From CAYSVN01 sp964434585 (lineage in GTDB: Bacteria > Patescibacteriota > Gracilibacteria > Peribacterales > Peribacteraceae), in the NCBI GenBank assembly GCA_964434585.1, contig CAYSVN010000001.1, positions 1-57,611 of the forward strand: 57,611 nucleotides of DNA, read 5' to 3'. Numbering within the stretch: the first letter of the stretch is position 1; each line of letters opens with the position of its first letter. A model generated the notes under the pieces. The model saw only the letters and a list, made by a program, of their open reading frames with translations, was not told where the DNA came from and did no database searches. This document shows, in pieces, positions 32,118-39,711 of this stretch. The translations under genes and the position numbers were made by a program.

Positions 32118-32342
32118 ATGGCTCGCACAGCTCTTAAAGTAAAACAACGGCGTAAAAAAGCAGAATTTCTGCGCGCAAAACAAGCTGGTCGTACGCCAAA
32201 ATTTCCAACACGTGTTTACAATCGTTGTGAACTCTGTGGACGTCAACGTGGATTCATGCGTTTCTTTGGAATCTGCCGTATTTGCTTCCGTGAATTAGCT
32301 AGTAATGGTGAAATTCCTGGTATTAAAAAATCTTCTTGGTAA
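32118..32342 (+). CDS. rpsN: Small ribosomal subunit protein uS14, zinc-binding type
   Basis: A 74-residue S14. The zinc site is seen as CELCGRQRGFMRFFGICRIC (about 36-55), with two CxxC pairs. It ends with the conserved FRELASNGEIPGIKKSSW. The N-terminus is about a dozen residues longer than the usual 61-residue zinc form. It works in the 30S head. Confidence 0.95.
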   Translation: MARTALKVKQRRKKAEFLRAKQAGRTPKFPTRVYNRCELCGRQRGFMRFFGICRICFRELASNGEIPGIKKSSW

Positions 32343-32346
32343 ACCT

Positions 32347-32736
32347 ATGACATATGTAACTGACCCTATCGGCGACTTTCTAACCCGCATGCGTAACGCG
32401 CAAGCAATTGGGAAAAAGACAGTCTCAGCTCCAAACTCTCGTTTAAAAATGCAACTTTGTGATGTTCTTAAGAAGCACGGTTGGATTACAGGTGCAGCTG
32501 TTATTGGTGATGCTCCAAAGCAATCTATCCAAGTAACATTCAACGCTGAACACCCAAAACTAGAACTAAAACGTGTTTCAAAACCTGGTCGTCGTACCTA
32601 CAGTGCTGCAAAAGAATTAAAATCAGTACTGAGTGGTTACGGATCATCTATTATTAGTACCAGCCAAGGCCTTATGACTGACGAAGAAGCCAGAAAAGCA
32701 AACCTTGGTGGTGAAATTCTTTGTACCATCGCTTAA
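32347..32736 (+). CDS. rpsH: Small ribosomal subunit protein uS8
   Basis: A 129-residue S8, which binds the central domain of 16S rRNA. I start it at ATG 32347 (MTYVTDPIGDFLTRMRNAQ), which matches the family; an upstream in-frame ATG at 32305 lies inside rpsN. The C-terminus has GYGSSIISTSQGLMTDEEARKANLGGEILCTI. Confidence 0.96.
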   Translation: MTYVTDPIGDFLTRMRNAQAIGKKTVSAPNSRLKMQLCDVLKKHGWITGAAVIGDAPKQSIQVTFNAEHPKLELKRVSKPGRRTYSAAKELKSVLSGYGSSIISTSQGLMTDEEARKANLGGEILCTIA

Positions 32737-32738
32737 TT

Positions 32739-33284
32739 ATGTCTCGAATTGGAAAAAAACCAGTGGCTATCCCAAACGGTGTAACTGTAGAAGTTACCGG
32801 CAATCATATTGTTGTAAAAGGACCAAAAGGGGAATTAAGTTATAAGCATTTACCACAAGTAAGTGTAGCTGTAGCCGATGGCGAGGTTGTTATTACCCGT
32901 AACGAAGAAACCCAAGAAGGTCGTGCATTTCACGGTCTTACCCGTCAACTTGTAGAAAACATGACGATTGGTGTTTCAAAAGGATATGAAAAGAAACTAG
33001 AAATTATTGGTGTTGGTTACAAGGCACAAGCTAAGGGTACATCTGCCACTCTTAATCTTGGTCATAGTCACCCAATTGAATACAAAGCACCAGAAGGTGT
33101 AGATATCTCTCAGGATGAGAAGAATAAACAAATTCTTGTTATCTCTGGTATCGATAAACAAAAAGTTGGACAAACCGCTGCGGAAATTCGTAGCTTTCGT
33201 CCACCAGAACCTTACAAGGGTAAGGGTGTTAAATATATTGACGAAGTTATTCGTCGTAAAGCTGGTAAAACAGCCGCTAAATAA
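32739..33284 (+). CDS. rplF: Large ribosomal subunit protein uL6
   Basis: A 181-residue L6 near the factor-binding site. The start is ATG 32739 (MSRIGKKPVAIPNGVTV), two bases after the rpsH stop; an earlier ATG at 32721 lies inside rpsH. The C-terminal signature PPEPYKGKGVKYIDEVIRRKAGK is intact. Confidence 0.97.
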   Translation: MSRIGKKPVAIPNGVTVEVTGNHIVVKGPKGELSYKHLPQVSVAVADGEVVITRNEETQEGRAFHGLTRQLVENMTIGVSKGYEKKLEIIGVGYKAQAKGTSATLNLGHSHPIEYKAPEGVDISQDEKNKQILVISGIDKQKVGQTAAEIRSFRPPEPYKGKGVKYIDEVIRRKAGKTAAK

Positions 33285-33296
33285 TCTTAAACTATT

Positions 33297-33641
33297 ATGC
33301 AAACTTCTAAAGTCATTAATCGGCAAGCTAGAAAGCGACGTGTTGCAGCAACCGTTCGCGGTACTGCAGAATGTCCTCGTCTAAGTGTGTTTCGTTCATT
33401 AAAAAGAATCGATGCACAGCTAATCGACGACGTATCTGGTAAAACAGTAGCATCAGCTTCTACACATAACTTAAAAGCAAAACCAAACATGGATGGCGCT
33501 AAGAAAGTAGGTGATGCCATTGCGAAAGCCGGTAAAGATGCTAAAGTATCCACCGTTGTGTTTGACCGTAATGGTTACCGTTACCATGGTCGTGTAAAAG
33601 AGCTTGCAGAAGCAGCACGTGCCGGTGGTCTAAAATTTTAA
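33297..33641 (+). CDS. rplR: Large ribosomal subunit protein uL18
   Basis: A 114-residue L18 that binds 5S rRNA. RKRRVAATVRGTAECPRLSVFRSLKRIDAQLIDD and VVFDRNGYRYHGRVKELAEAARAGGLKF are diagnostic. A perfect 24-bp palindrome follows its stop, before rpsE. Confidence 0.97.
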   Translation: MQTSKVINRQARKRRVAATVRGTAECPRLSVFRSLKRIDAQLIDDVSGKTVASASTHNLKAKPNMDGAKKVGDAIAKAGKDAKVSTVVFDRNGYRYHGRVKELAEAARAGGLKF

Positions 33642-33663
33642 CCTGCCTGCCGGCAGGCAGGTT
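33640..33663. repeat. Perfect 24-bp palindrome inside the ribosomal operon
   Basis: Self-complementary sequence of the CCTGCCGGCAGG type starting at the last base of rplR and filling half of the 48-bp gap before rpsE. A degenerate relative lies at 345-366. It could form a strong hairpin in the operon mRNA. Confidence 0.85.
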
Positions 33664-33689
33664 CAACCTCATTTACTAATATTTCTTCT

Positions 33690-34280
33690 ATGTCTAAAAC
33701 TTCTCGTCCAGATCGAAAACAACGTGGTCGCCGCGGTGATCGTCGTAAAGCACCAAAAGAGTTCGAAGAGACTACTATCTCAGTAGATCGTGTAACTCGT
33801 GTGGTAAAAGGTGGACGTCGTATGCGTTTCCGCGCTGTAGTTGTAGTAGGAAATAAAAAAGGTAAGGTTGGTATTGGTACTGGTAAAAGTAACGAAGTAA
33901 TGGGCGCTGTTCAAAAAGCAGTTGAACGTGCTAAAAAAAGTATGATTACTGTTCCAATTATTGATGGATCTATTCCGCACGCTATTGATATTAAATACAA
34001 AGCAGCAAAATTACGTTTCTTGCCTGCACGTGAAGGTACTGGTGTTATTGCTGGTGGTTCGCCTCGTATTATTCTAGAGCACGCTGGTTACAAAAATGTT
34101 CTTAGTAAGCGCTTCGGTACAAACAATAAACTTGTTAATGCACAAGCAGTTATGAAAGCTTTACAAATGCTTCGTGTTCGTCCACAAGATGAAAAAGAAG
34201 TAGTAGAAAGCACTCCAGAAGGAATTGATGTAAAAGTAATGAAAGAAGAAGATGCTGCAACATTAACAGTAGAAGCATAA
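33690..34280 (+). CDS. rpsE: Small ribosomal subunit protein uS5
   Basis: A 196-residue S5 at the mRNA entry site. GRRMRFRAVVVVGNKKGKVGIGTGKSNEV (about 47-75) and GTGVIAGGSPRIILEHAGYKNVLSKRFG (about 111-138) are conserved. Both ends are longer than in a typical 166-residue S5. It is the last gene of this operon: no rpmD (L30) or rplO (L15) follows, and a terminator lies 20 bp downstream. Confidence 0.97.
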   Translation: MSKTSRPDRKQRGRRGDRRKAPKEFEETTISVDRVTRVVKGGRRMRFRAVVVVGNKKGKVGIGTGKSNEVMGAVQKAVERAKKSMITVPIIDGSIPHAIDIKYKAAKLRFLPAREGTGVIAGGSPRIILEHAGYKNVLSKRFGTNNKLVNAQAVMKALQMLRVRPQDEKEVVESTPEGIDVKVMKEEDAATLTVEA

Positions 34281-34301
34281 ATTAAAATTACATATTAGGT
34301 T

Positions 34302-34326
34302 AAGAGGCTTCGGCCTCTTTTTTTTA
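34302..34326 (+). terminator. Rho-independent terminator of the ribosomal operon
   Basis: AAGAGGC-TTCG-GCCTCTT followed by a run of Ts; the stem is perfect and the loop is a stable TTCG tetraloop. Confidence 0.92.
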
Positions 34327-34344
34327 TTTGATAGTATTTTCTCT

Positions 34345-34493
34345 CTACTTTTTTGTAACCAAAAAAGTAACAAAAAAGTTTCGCGCTAGACGTTCGGTCG
34401 TAAGTAACTTATTGCAAGTCATTCACTGTCCTTCTTCGGCGGACGGTCGTTCATTCCTTTGCAAGTTACTAGTACGCCCTCTCGGGAGCGCGA
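34345..34493 (-). repeat. Dispersed structured repeat R1, copy c
   Basis: The outer stem TCGCGCT (34381-34387) pairs with AGCGCGA (34487-34493). The inner stem at the ends of 34404-34469 uses GTAACTT.GCAAG instead of GTGGCTT.CCAAG, with matching changes on both strands. The T-rich tail is at 34345-34378. Confidence 0.8.
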
Positions 34494-34533
34494 GAGATAC
34501 ACATTAAAGAGGAAAGAATCAAGGATTTTCTAT

Positions 34534-34848
34534 TTATTCTTCACTATTGTCAGTGTCCATTTGATTGTTAAGCCATATTTCAAATGCTACAATCTTTACT
34601 ATGTCATAAAAATATTCATCATCTACATCGCTCACATTGTTAAATAGTGCATGCCCACTCTCTCTAACCTTTTGTTTTATTCTGTTTAAAAAAGGCTGTT
34701 TAAGATGTTCTATTTGAGGTTTAACGCTATCAAAATCAAACTCACCTGATGACATCTCTTTACCTATAGCTTCTTCTATTAAGCTTGCCAGCGCTCCGTC
34801 AAAACTATTACCGCCTTTAGGGCTATTGTTATTAGTTGAATCACTCAT
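34534..34848 (-). CDS. Hypothetical protein, 104 residues
   Basis: Not recognised. Acidic and helical, with a disordered Ser/Asn/Gly-rich N-terminus (1-17) and an acidic C-terminus. It has one of the best promoters in the window just upstream, and the -10 box ends 8 nt before the ATG, so it is likely expressed. Confidence 0.65.
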   Translation of the reverse strand: MSDSTNNNSPKGGNSFDGALASLIEEAIGKEMSSGEFDFDSVKPQIEHLKQPFLNRIKQKVRESGHALFNNVSDVDDEYFYDIVKIVAFEIWLNNQMDTDNSEE

Positions 34849-34856
34849 ATAACATT

Positions 34857-34884
34857 ATTATAATTAAAAATTATAATATGTCAA
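34857..34884 (-). promoter_or_regulatory. Near-consensus promoter for the 104-residue protein
   Basis: On the minus strand: TTGACA (34879-34884), a 16-nt spacer, TATAAT (34857-34862). Both boxes are perfect matches to the sigma-70 consensus. Confidence 0.75.
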
Positions 34885-34889
34885 TTTTT

Positions 34890-36311
34890 CTATAAAGTCT
34901 CTACTTCCTGTCCACCACTAGTATCCAATACATTATAGCCAAGTGCTGCCAAAGCATCGCGTAATTCGTCTGATTTGGCAAAATCTTTATCCTCCCTGGC
35001 CTGTTTACGCATATCTAGCAGTTCCAGTACCTTTTCTGGTAAATCGAGCTTCTGAGGGGCTTCAAAGCAGCCGAAGGTGTAATTTACCATTTGCATAAAA
35101 TGGTGCAGCGAAGCATGTTCATCATCAGTTAAGTCTTTATTACGGCTCCAGGCCATACATTCAAATACGGCTGCTAATGCTCCAGAGGTATTTAAGTCAT
35201 CATTCATGCAGTGTAAAAACTTGGTCATATGGCCGTTAAGGTCATCGCTAAATTGCACGGGCCAGGTACAATGCATACAAACATCAAACTGATGTTCTGC
35301 AAACCAATCGTTAATTTTTTTACGGGCTTTTTTAGCGTCTTCCATGCCTTTCCATTCAAATTTTAACTTTGTACGGTAATGTACACTCATCATTAGATAT
35401 CTAAAGTCGAGTGGGTTAAATCCTTTTTCTTTTATCATTGGGACATCAATAACATTTCCAAGGGACTTACTCATTTTAATATCACCCAAGTCTATATGGC
35501 GTTTATGGAGCCAGTATTTACAGAACTGCTTACCGCTTACTCCTTCACTTTGGGCAATTTCACATTCATGGTGTGGAAAAATATTATCTTCGCCGCCGGT
35601 ATGGATATCAATTTGCTCGCCAAGATGTTTATGAGACATCGCACTGCATTCAATATGCCAACCAGGAAATCCTTCACCCCATGGGCTTGGCCACTTTAAA
35701 ATGTGGTGAGCATTAGTACCAACTAATTTTTTCCATAAAGCAAAATCAACAGGGGAATGCTTGCATTCGTTAATATCAACTCGCGCACCTGCTGTTAAGT
35801 TTTTTACCTTATTCCCACTTAACTGTCCGTAGCGTTCAAACTTAGCAACATCAAAATACACACCGTCATCAGTTTCATAGGCCAAACCTTTTTCTAGCAA
35901 TGCTTCAGTCATGGTAATCATTTCTGCTACATGTTCTGATGCCTTAGGCCGCTCATGCGAAGGTAGAATATTAAGCTCGGCTTCGTCCTCTAGGTACATT
36001 TCAGCATACTTGCTTGCAATTTCTAGCGGATCAATCTGTTCATGTTTTGCTTGTTTTTCTAGTTTGTCCTCACCGTCTTCTGCGTCTGCCACTAAATGTC
36101 CTACGTCGGTAATATTGGTTACTTGTAGCACATTATGCCCACTTACCTCTAGCCAGCGTCGTAGTAAATCAGCCATTAAATAGGCGCTAAAATTACCAAT
36201 GTGTGGTCTTCCATAAACTGTTGGTCCACAGGTATACATCAATACTTTGTCTTTATTAAGAGGTGTAAATTCCTCTAGCTGCCGACTATAAGTATTGTAA
36301 ATTTTTAACAT
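34890..36311 (-). CDS. cysS: Cysteine--tRNA ligase
   Basis: A 473-residue class I synthetase. CGPTVYGRPHIGNFSAYL (about 28-45) includes the HIGH-type motif, and KMSKSLGN (about 278-285) is the second signature. The zinc ligands appear in CGPT, HIECSAMS and HHECEIAQ. The C-terminal helical region ends in ALAALGYNVLDTSGG. Length is typical. A TACAAT box lies 8 nt upstream of the ATG. R1 copy d lies just upstream. Confidence 0.97.
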   Translation of the reverse strand: MLKIYNTYSRQLEEFTPLNKDKVLMYTCGPTVYGRPHIGNFSAYLMADLLRRWLEVSGHNVLQVTNITDVGHLVADAEDGEDKLEKQAKHEQIDPLEIASKYAEMYLEDEAELNILPSHERPKASEHVAEMITMTEALLEKGLAYETDDGVYFDVAKFERYGQLSGNKVKNLTAGARVDINECKHSPVDFALWKKLVGTNAHHILKWPSPWGEGFPGWHIECSAMSHKHLGEQIDIHTGGEDNIFPHHECEIAQSEGVSGKQFCKYWLHKRHIDLGDIKMSKSLGNVIDVPMIKEKGFNPLDFRYLMMSVHYRTKLKFEWKGMEDAKKARKKINDWFAEHQFDVCMHCTWPVQFSDDLNGHMTKFLHCMNDDLNTSGALAAVFECMAWSRNKDLTDDEHASLHHFMQMVNYTFGCFEAPQKLDLPEKVLELLDMRKQAREDKDFAKSDELRDALAALGYNVLDTSGGQEVETL

Positions 36312-36356
36312 TTAAAAGTATTGTAGTTTGTTCTAAGTATAAAATACAGTATTCCA

Positions 36357-36521
36357 TCGCGCTCCCGAGAAGGCGTATTGTGGCTTCCAAGGTAGTGAAC
36401 GGCCATCCGCCGAACGCGATAGTTGACGCGACTTGGAGTAAGCCACTTACGACTGAACGTCTAGCGCGAAACTTTTTTGTGTACCCCTGAGCTTGCCGAT
36501 GGGTTGGTTACAAAAAAGTAG
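36357..36521 (+). repeat. Dispersed structured repeat R1, copy d
   Basis: The outer stem TCGCGCT (36357-36363) pairs with AGCGCGA (36463-36469). The inner stem flanks 36380-36446. In the T-rich tail a CCTGAGCTTGCCGA-type short repeat (near 36481-36505) replaces the TTACTTTTTT stretch of copies b and c, as in copy a. Confidence 0.8.
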
Positions 36522-36585
36522 AGATAAAAACTGCAATCTCCCATTATCAATATTAAATACTTGTCAGTAAAATTTAGGCAGAAGG

Positions 36586-36804
36586 CTAATCTTCTATACC
36601 AATTTGTGCTTCAATTTGGTTAAGCTCTGTACGCAAAGCATAAACTTCACTTTGGTGCGAACGAATTGCACCCGTGTTTTTAAAAAGTTCACTAAGTCGG
36701 TTTTTAATTTCATGATACCGAATTCTTGATTCTTCTAACAATGCATCGTTTGTAGCAATTTTAATACTATGTTCAGTTTCGGTGGCAGGTTGTTCAGGAG
36801 GCAT
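36586..36804 (-). CDS. Hypothetical coiled-coil protein, 72 residues
   Basis: Not recognised. From ATG 36804 (MPPEQPATETEH) it is one long helix rich in Glu, Arg and Leu (LLEESRIRYHEIKNRLSELF, then YALRTELNQIEAQIGIED), so a coiled coil is likely. A longer reading to 36873 adds an unconvincing hydrophobic stretch. It is divergent from the DUF2461 gene. Confidence 0.55.
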   Translation of the reverse strand: MPPEQPATETEHSIKIATNDALLEESRIRYHEIKNRLSELFKNTGAIRSHQSEVYALRTELNQIEAQIGIED

Positions 36805-36893
36805 AATGCAAAAAATCCTACAGAAAACCAGTCCAGACAACAAGTGATAATCATGACAATTGGCATTTACCATGTAAAAGCTATAATAAAATT

Positions 36894-37559
36894 ATGAAAC
36901 TTAACAAAGAAATTCTTGTATTTTTAAAAGAGCTCGCACTTAATAATAATAAGACATGGTACAACGACCACAAAGACCATTATAAAAAACTAAGAACAGA
37001 GTTTCACGATTGGCTAAACCAAGTAGCAGCAGTAATTGCTATGTTTGACGAGCGAGTACGTGACCATCTAGATAACAAAAAAACAATTAAAGTTTTTAGA
37101 CTACAACGTGATACACGGTTTTCTAAAGGTAAAGATCCTTATAAGCTTAATTTTGGTGGCAGTATTTCTGCTGGAGGCATGGACGAATTAAACCCAGGGT
37201 ATTACCTACATATAGAGCCTGGTAATTGCTTTATAGCCGGTGGACTTTATATGCCAGCTAAGCAAAAGCTTGCAGCCATCCGCGATAAAATGCTTACCGA
37301 CCCTAAAAAAATACGTGCAATTTTAGCCAATAAGCAATTACAGAAACATTTTAGTGGTTTAAGTACAGATGGTGACTTAAAAACTGCCCCCCGCGGATAC
37401 GATAAAGAAGATCCTAATGTAGACTTACTACGCCATAAGCATTTTATTTTATATAAGCAGGTAAAAGATAGCGATGTGTTTAAGTCAAATTTTATAAAAG
37501 ATGTGCTTGATGCCTACAAAGCCATGGAGCCACTACATAGTTATCTTGCTAAGGCTTAA
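36894..37559 (+). CDS. DUF2461 family protein
   Basis: A 221-residue member of the DUF2461 (TIGR02453) family, of unknown biochemical role. Family features: LKELALNNNKTWYNDHKDHYK at the start, VFRLQRDTRFSKGKDPYKLNFGGSIS (about 68-93), YYLHIEPGNCFIAGGLYMP (about 102-120) and the late PRGYDKEDPNVDLLRHKHFIL. TATAAT (36882-36887) ends 6 nt before the ATG, predicting a leaderless mRNA. Confidence 0.88.
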   Translation: MKLNKEILVFLKELALNNNKTWYNDHKDHYKKLRTEFHDWLNQVAAVIAMFDERVRDHLDNKKTIKVFRLQRDTRFSKGKDPYKLNFGGSISAGGMDELNPGYYLHIEPGNCFIAGGLYMPAKQKLAAIRDKMLTDPKKIRAILANKQLQKHFSGLSTDGDLKTAPRGYDKEDPNVDLLRHKHFILYKQVKDSDVFKSNFIKDVLDAYKAMEPLHSYLAKA

Positions 37560-37560
37560 G

Positions 37561-37604
37561 TGTGACCCGTCTGCGCCTGTCTACGACAGTCTCCGTCGAG
37601 GTCA
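37561..37604. repeat. R3 hairpin upstream of the second GIY-YIG gene
   Basis: GTGAC (near 37562) pairs with GTCAC near 37604, enclosing CTGTC-TAC-GACAG. It is an inverted partner of 37906-37948: both contain ACCCGTCT and CCGTCGAGGTC on opposite strands. Confidence 0.65.
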
Positions 37605-37620
37605 CTTGATATAATATTTA

Positions 37621-37639
37621 AGGTGTACTATTATACACC
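37621..37639 (+). promoter_or_regulatory. Inverted-repeat operator/promoter of the second GIY-YIG gene
   Basis: AGGTGTA-N8-CACC surrounds a TATTAT box (37629-37634), 8 nt before the ATG. It has the same half-sites and spacing as 7189-7208 upstream of the first GIY-YIG gene. Confidence 0.5.
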
Positions 37640-37642
37640 CCT

Positions 37643-37939
37643 ATGTTTCATTATGTATACTATTTACAGACGGAAGACAGTTGTCATTGGTATGTTGGAG
37701 TTACAAATAATCTTAAGCGTAGATTATTTGAACATAATAATGGGTTGAGTAGGCATACAAGTAAATATCTACAGCATCAAAAATGGAAATTGATGTCCTA
37801 TTTTGCTTTTCCAGACCGGCGTATCGCAGAAGAATTTGAGGATTACTTAAAATCTCAATCTGGAAGAGAATTTGCTAAAAAACATTTTACTCCATTTGCA
37901 AATGAAGACCTCGACGGAAGACGTCAAAGACGTCTGTAG
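37643..37939 (+). CDS. Single-domain GIY-YIG endonuclease
   Basis: A 98-residue stand-alone GIY-YIG domain: HYVYYLQTEDSCHWYVGVTNNLKRRLFEHN carries the paired-Tyr motif and catalytic Arg, and RRIAEEFEDYLKSQSGREFAKKH supplies the conserved Glu. The last 13 residues (NEDLDGRRQRRL) are encoded by the hairpin at 37906-37948, which is complementary to one just upstream of the gene. This parallels the gene at 6826-7188. Either a DNA-repair-like nuclease or a mobile-repeat partner. Confidence 0.82.
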   Translation: MFHYVYYLQTEDSCHWYVGVTNNLKRRLFEHNNGLSRHTSKYLQHQKWKLMSYFAFPDRRIAEEFEDYLKSQSGREFAKKHFTPFANEDLDGRRQRRL

Positions 37940-37948
37940 ACGGGTCGT
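37906..37948. repeat. R3 hairpin forming the end of the second GIY-YIG gene
   Basis: AGACGTC-AAA-GACGTCT is a perfect stem, enclosed by GACC (37909) and GGTC (37945). The core AGACGGGTC is shared with the S-layer flanks at 13325 and 14386. Confidence 0.7.
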
Positions 37949-37968
37949 ATTCATGCTACAATACACCT

Positions 37969-38508
37969 ATGCAAACCTACGCAGTATTCCTTCGCGGCAT
38001 TAATATTAATGGGCATAACAAAATGCCGATGGCAGAACTACGCTCCGCGTTAGAGATGGCAGGTTTTACTAATGTTAAAACGGTATTGGCTTCGGGTAAT
38101 GTTTTACTTGATAGTAATCAATCAATAGAAGTGACGCAGGAGGTAGTATCAGACGCCATTGAAAAAACATTCGGTTTTAAAGTAGCGATTATTACCCGCA
38201 CACTTAAGTACTTGCAGCAATTAATTGATAGTAGTCCATTTAAAGAATTAGCTGACGATAAAGATTTAAAGCCTAATATTACGTTTTTACAAGAATCCAT
38301 AAACACTTCGGGCGATGAGCTACTAATGGAACCAGGGGAATTTAAAGTAGTGGCAGCAACAAATACTGAGATACTCAGCATTGTTTATATGGATGGTAAA
38401 AAACGAACTCTTGGTTTAATGAAAGCGTTAAAAGAGCAGCACGGAAAAAATATTACCACCAGAACTTGGAAAACAGTAGTAAAATTAGCTTTGCTTTCGG
38501 GGTCGTAA
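37969..38508 (+). CDS. DUF1697 family protein
   Basis: A 179-residue member of the DUF1697 family, of unknown function. The start MQTYAVFLRGININGHNKMPMAELRSALE and VKTVLASGNVLLDS are diagnostic, and TRTWKTVVKL lies near the end. TACAAT (37957-37962) ends 6 nt before the ATG. It ends about 25 bp before tRNA-Leu. Confidence 0.9.
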   Translation: MQTYAVFLRGININGHNKMPMAELRSALEMAGFTNVKTVLASGNVLLDSNQSIEVTQEVVSDAIEKTFGFKVAIITRTLKYLQQLIDSSPFKELADDKDLKPNITFLQESINTSGDELLMEPGEFKVVAATNTEILSIVYMDGKKRTLGLMKALKEQHGKNITTRTWKTVVKLALLSGS

Positions 38509-38533
38509 TAAGTACAATACACATCCGTTGCCT

Positions 38534-38618
38534 GCCCAGGTGGTGGAATTGGTAGACACGCTGGTCTTAGGAACCAGTGCCGCAAGGCGTGAAGGTTCGA
38601 GTCCTTTCCTGGGCACCA
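38534..38618 (+). tRNA. tRNA-Leu (anticodon TAG)
   Basis: An 85-nt class II tRNA. The acceptor stem is GCCCAGG/CCTGGGC with an A discriminator and encoded CCA. The anticodon loop CTTAGGA between CTGGT and ACCAG gives anticodon TAG, reading CUA/CUN leucine codons. A variable arm (TGCCGCAAGGCG) and GGTTCGAGTCC T arm are present. Confidence 0.96.
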
Positions 38619-38688
38619 TTAACAACATAAAATTAAACTACTATTAATAACTGCGTGGACGAGAAGTTTATCCTGAGCCTATCGAAGG

Positions 38689-38709
38689 GAGTCCTTTCCT
38701 GGGCACCAT
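38689..38709 (+). repeat. Duplicated 3' end of tRNA-Leu
   Basis: These 21 bases repeat 38599-38619 (T arm, acceptor 3' strand, CCA and AT) exactly, 90 bp downstream. Between the copies lies a CCTGAGCCTATCGAAGG short repeat. The layout resembles a pair of attachment sites or a slipped duplication. Confidence 0.8.
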
Positions 38710-38761
38710 CGCTAACAATTATTATCAAGTAAATAAAGAAAAAGTATGTTATAATTTAACG

Positions 38762-39658
38762 ATGAATAAAAATGAATTGCTATCAACGGTTGTGCGCGAA
38801 TTAGCCGAATTGCAAGATGGCGAAAATGTAACAGAAATTCAAGAGTTAATTATGTCCGAAGTGGGCGATTTGTTAAATCAAAACAATGAAGATGTTTTAA
38901 ATTTACATGGTAATGCTAGACTTATTGCACAGACAACAGGTCAACCAGTATTGCATGATGCTATCTGGATGATGAGCGATATTGATCATCGTACGCTGCT
39001 AGAATGGTCGGATGAAGAAATCTCTAATATCGAAAGTGCTATTAAAAAATTACATTCTTACAGAATTCCTCAGCAGCAACAGTTGCCAATAATTACACAA
39101 AAAATAACACAGCTAACAAAAGCATTACAGCAGCATAGTGAGCTTTTTAAGTATAGAAATATAGCAGTGCACCTTGATGGTTCAATGTATTTTGGAGATG
39201 CATACATCCCAGAATCTGATCAAGTATCCACAAGAGATCCATCAGATATTGATATATCATTCATTGTTTTTGATGAGAGCGATATAAAATATAACGAAGA
39301 AGAAATAGAACGTAATTTAGTAGAAAATGTAGGAATGAATGTTGATATTAATACAATAAATATTAGCGAGTTAACAGATGAACTGGAGGAACATTTTGGG
39401 GCAGATATTGCCAGTATAGTGTTTGATGATGACCCATTAAGATATAATGAACACTTTTCTTTATTTGTAAGCAATTGTGCAGTATTACTATGCGGCCAAA
39501 CAATAGAGCTGCCAAACGCTAAGCATGCAGAAATAATGGATGAAATGCAGCAGTTAATCAAAAAAATTAAACAACGCGCTCAGGAGGATGTGCAATTTAG
39601 AGTGCTACTTATTACAAAAATGGTTCAAATAGCTGGTGCTAGAAACAAGCAACATTAA
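38762..39658 (+). CDS. Putative nucleotidyltransferase-like protein, 298 residues
   Basis: No close family recognised. Residues ~138-170 (LDGSMYFGDAYIPESD, then RDPSDIDISFIVFDES) resemble the GS...DxD signature of the polymerase-beta-type nucleotidyltransferase fold, with a further Asp-rich VDINTIN downstream. The N-terminal 130 residues are helical. TATAAT (38750-38755) ends 6 nt before the ATG. It could modify RNA, protein or a small molecule; activity is inferred only. Confidence 0.6.
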   Translation: MNKNELLSTVVRELAELQDGENVTEIQELIMSEVGDLLNQNNEDVLNLHGNARLIAQTTGQPVLHDAIWMMSDIDHRTLLEWSDEEISNIESAIKKLHSYRIPQQQQLPIITQKITQLTKALQQHSELFKYRNIAVHLDGSMYFGDAYIPESDQVSTRDPSDIDISFIVFDESDIKYNEEEIERNLVENVGMNVDINTINISELTDELEEHFGADIASIVFDDDPLRYNEHFSLFVSNCAVLLCGQTIELPNAKHAEIMDEMQQLIKKIKQRAQEDVQFRVLLITKMVQIAGARNKQH

Positions 39659-39711
39659 AAATTTTACCACTGACTCTAAAAGATAAATACATAAAAAATA
39701 TACCCACGTTA

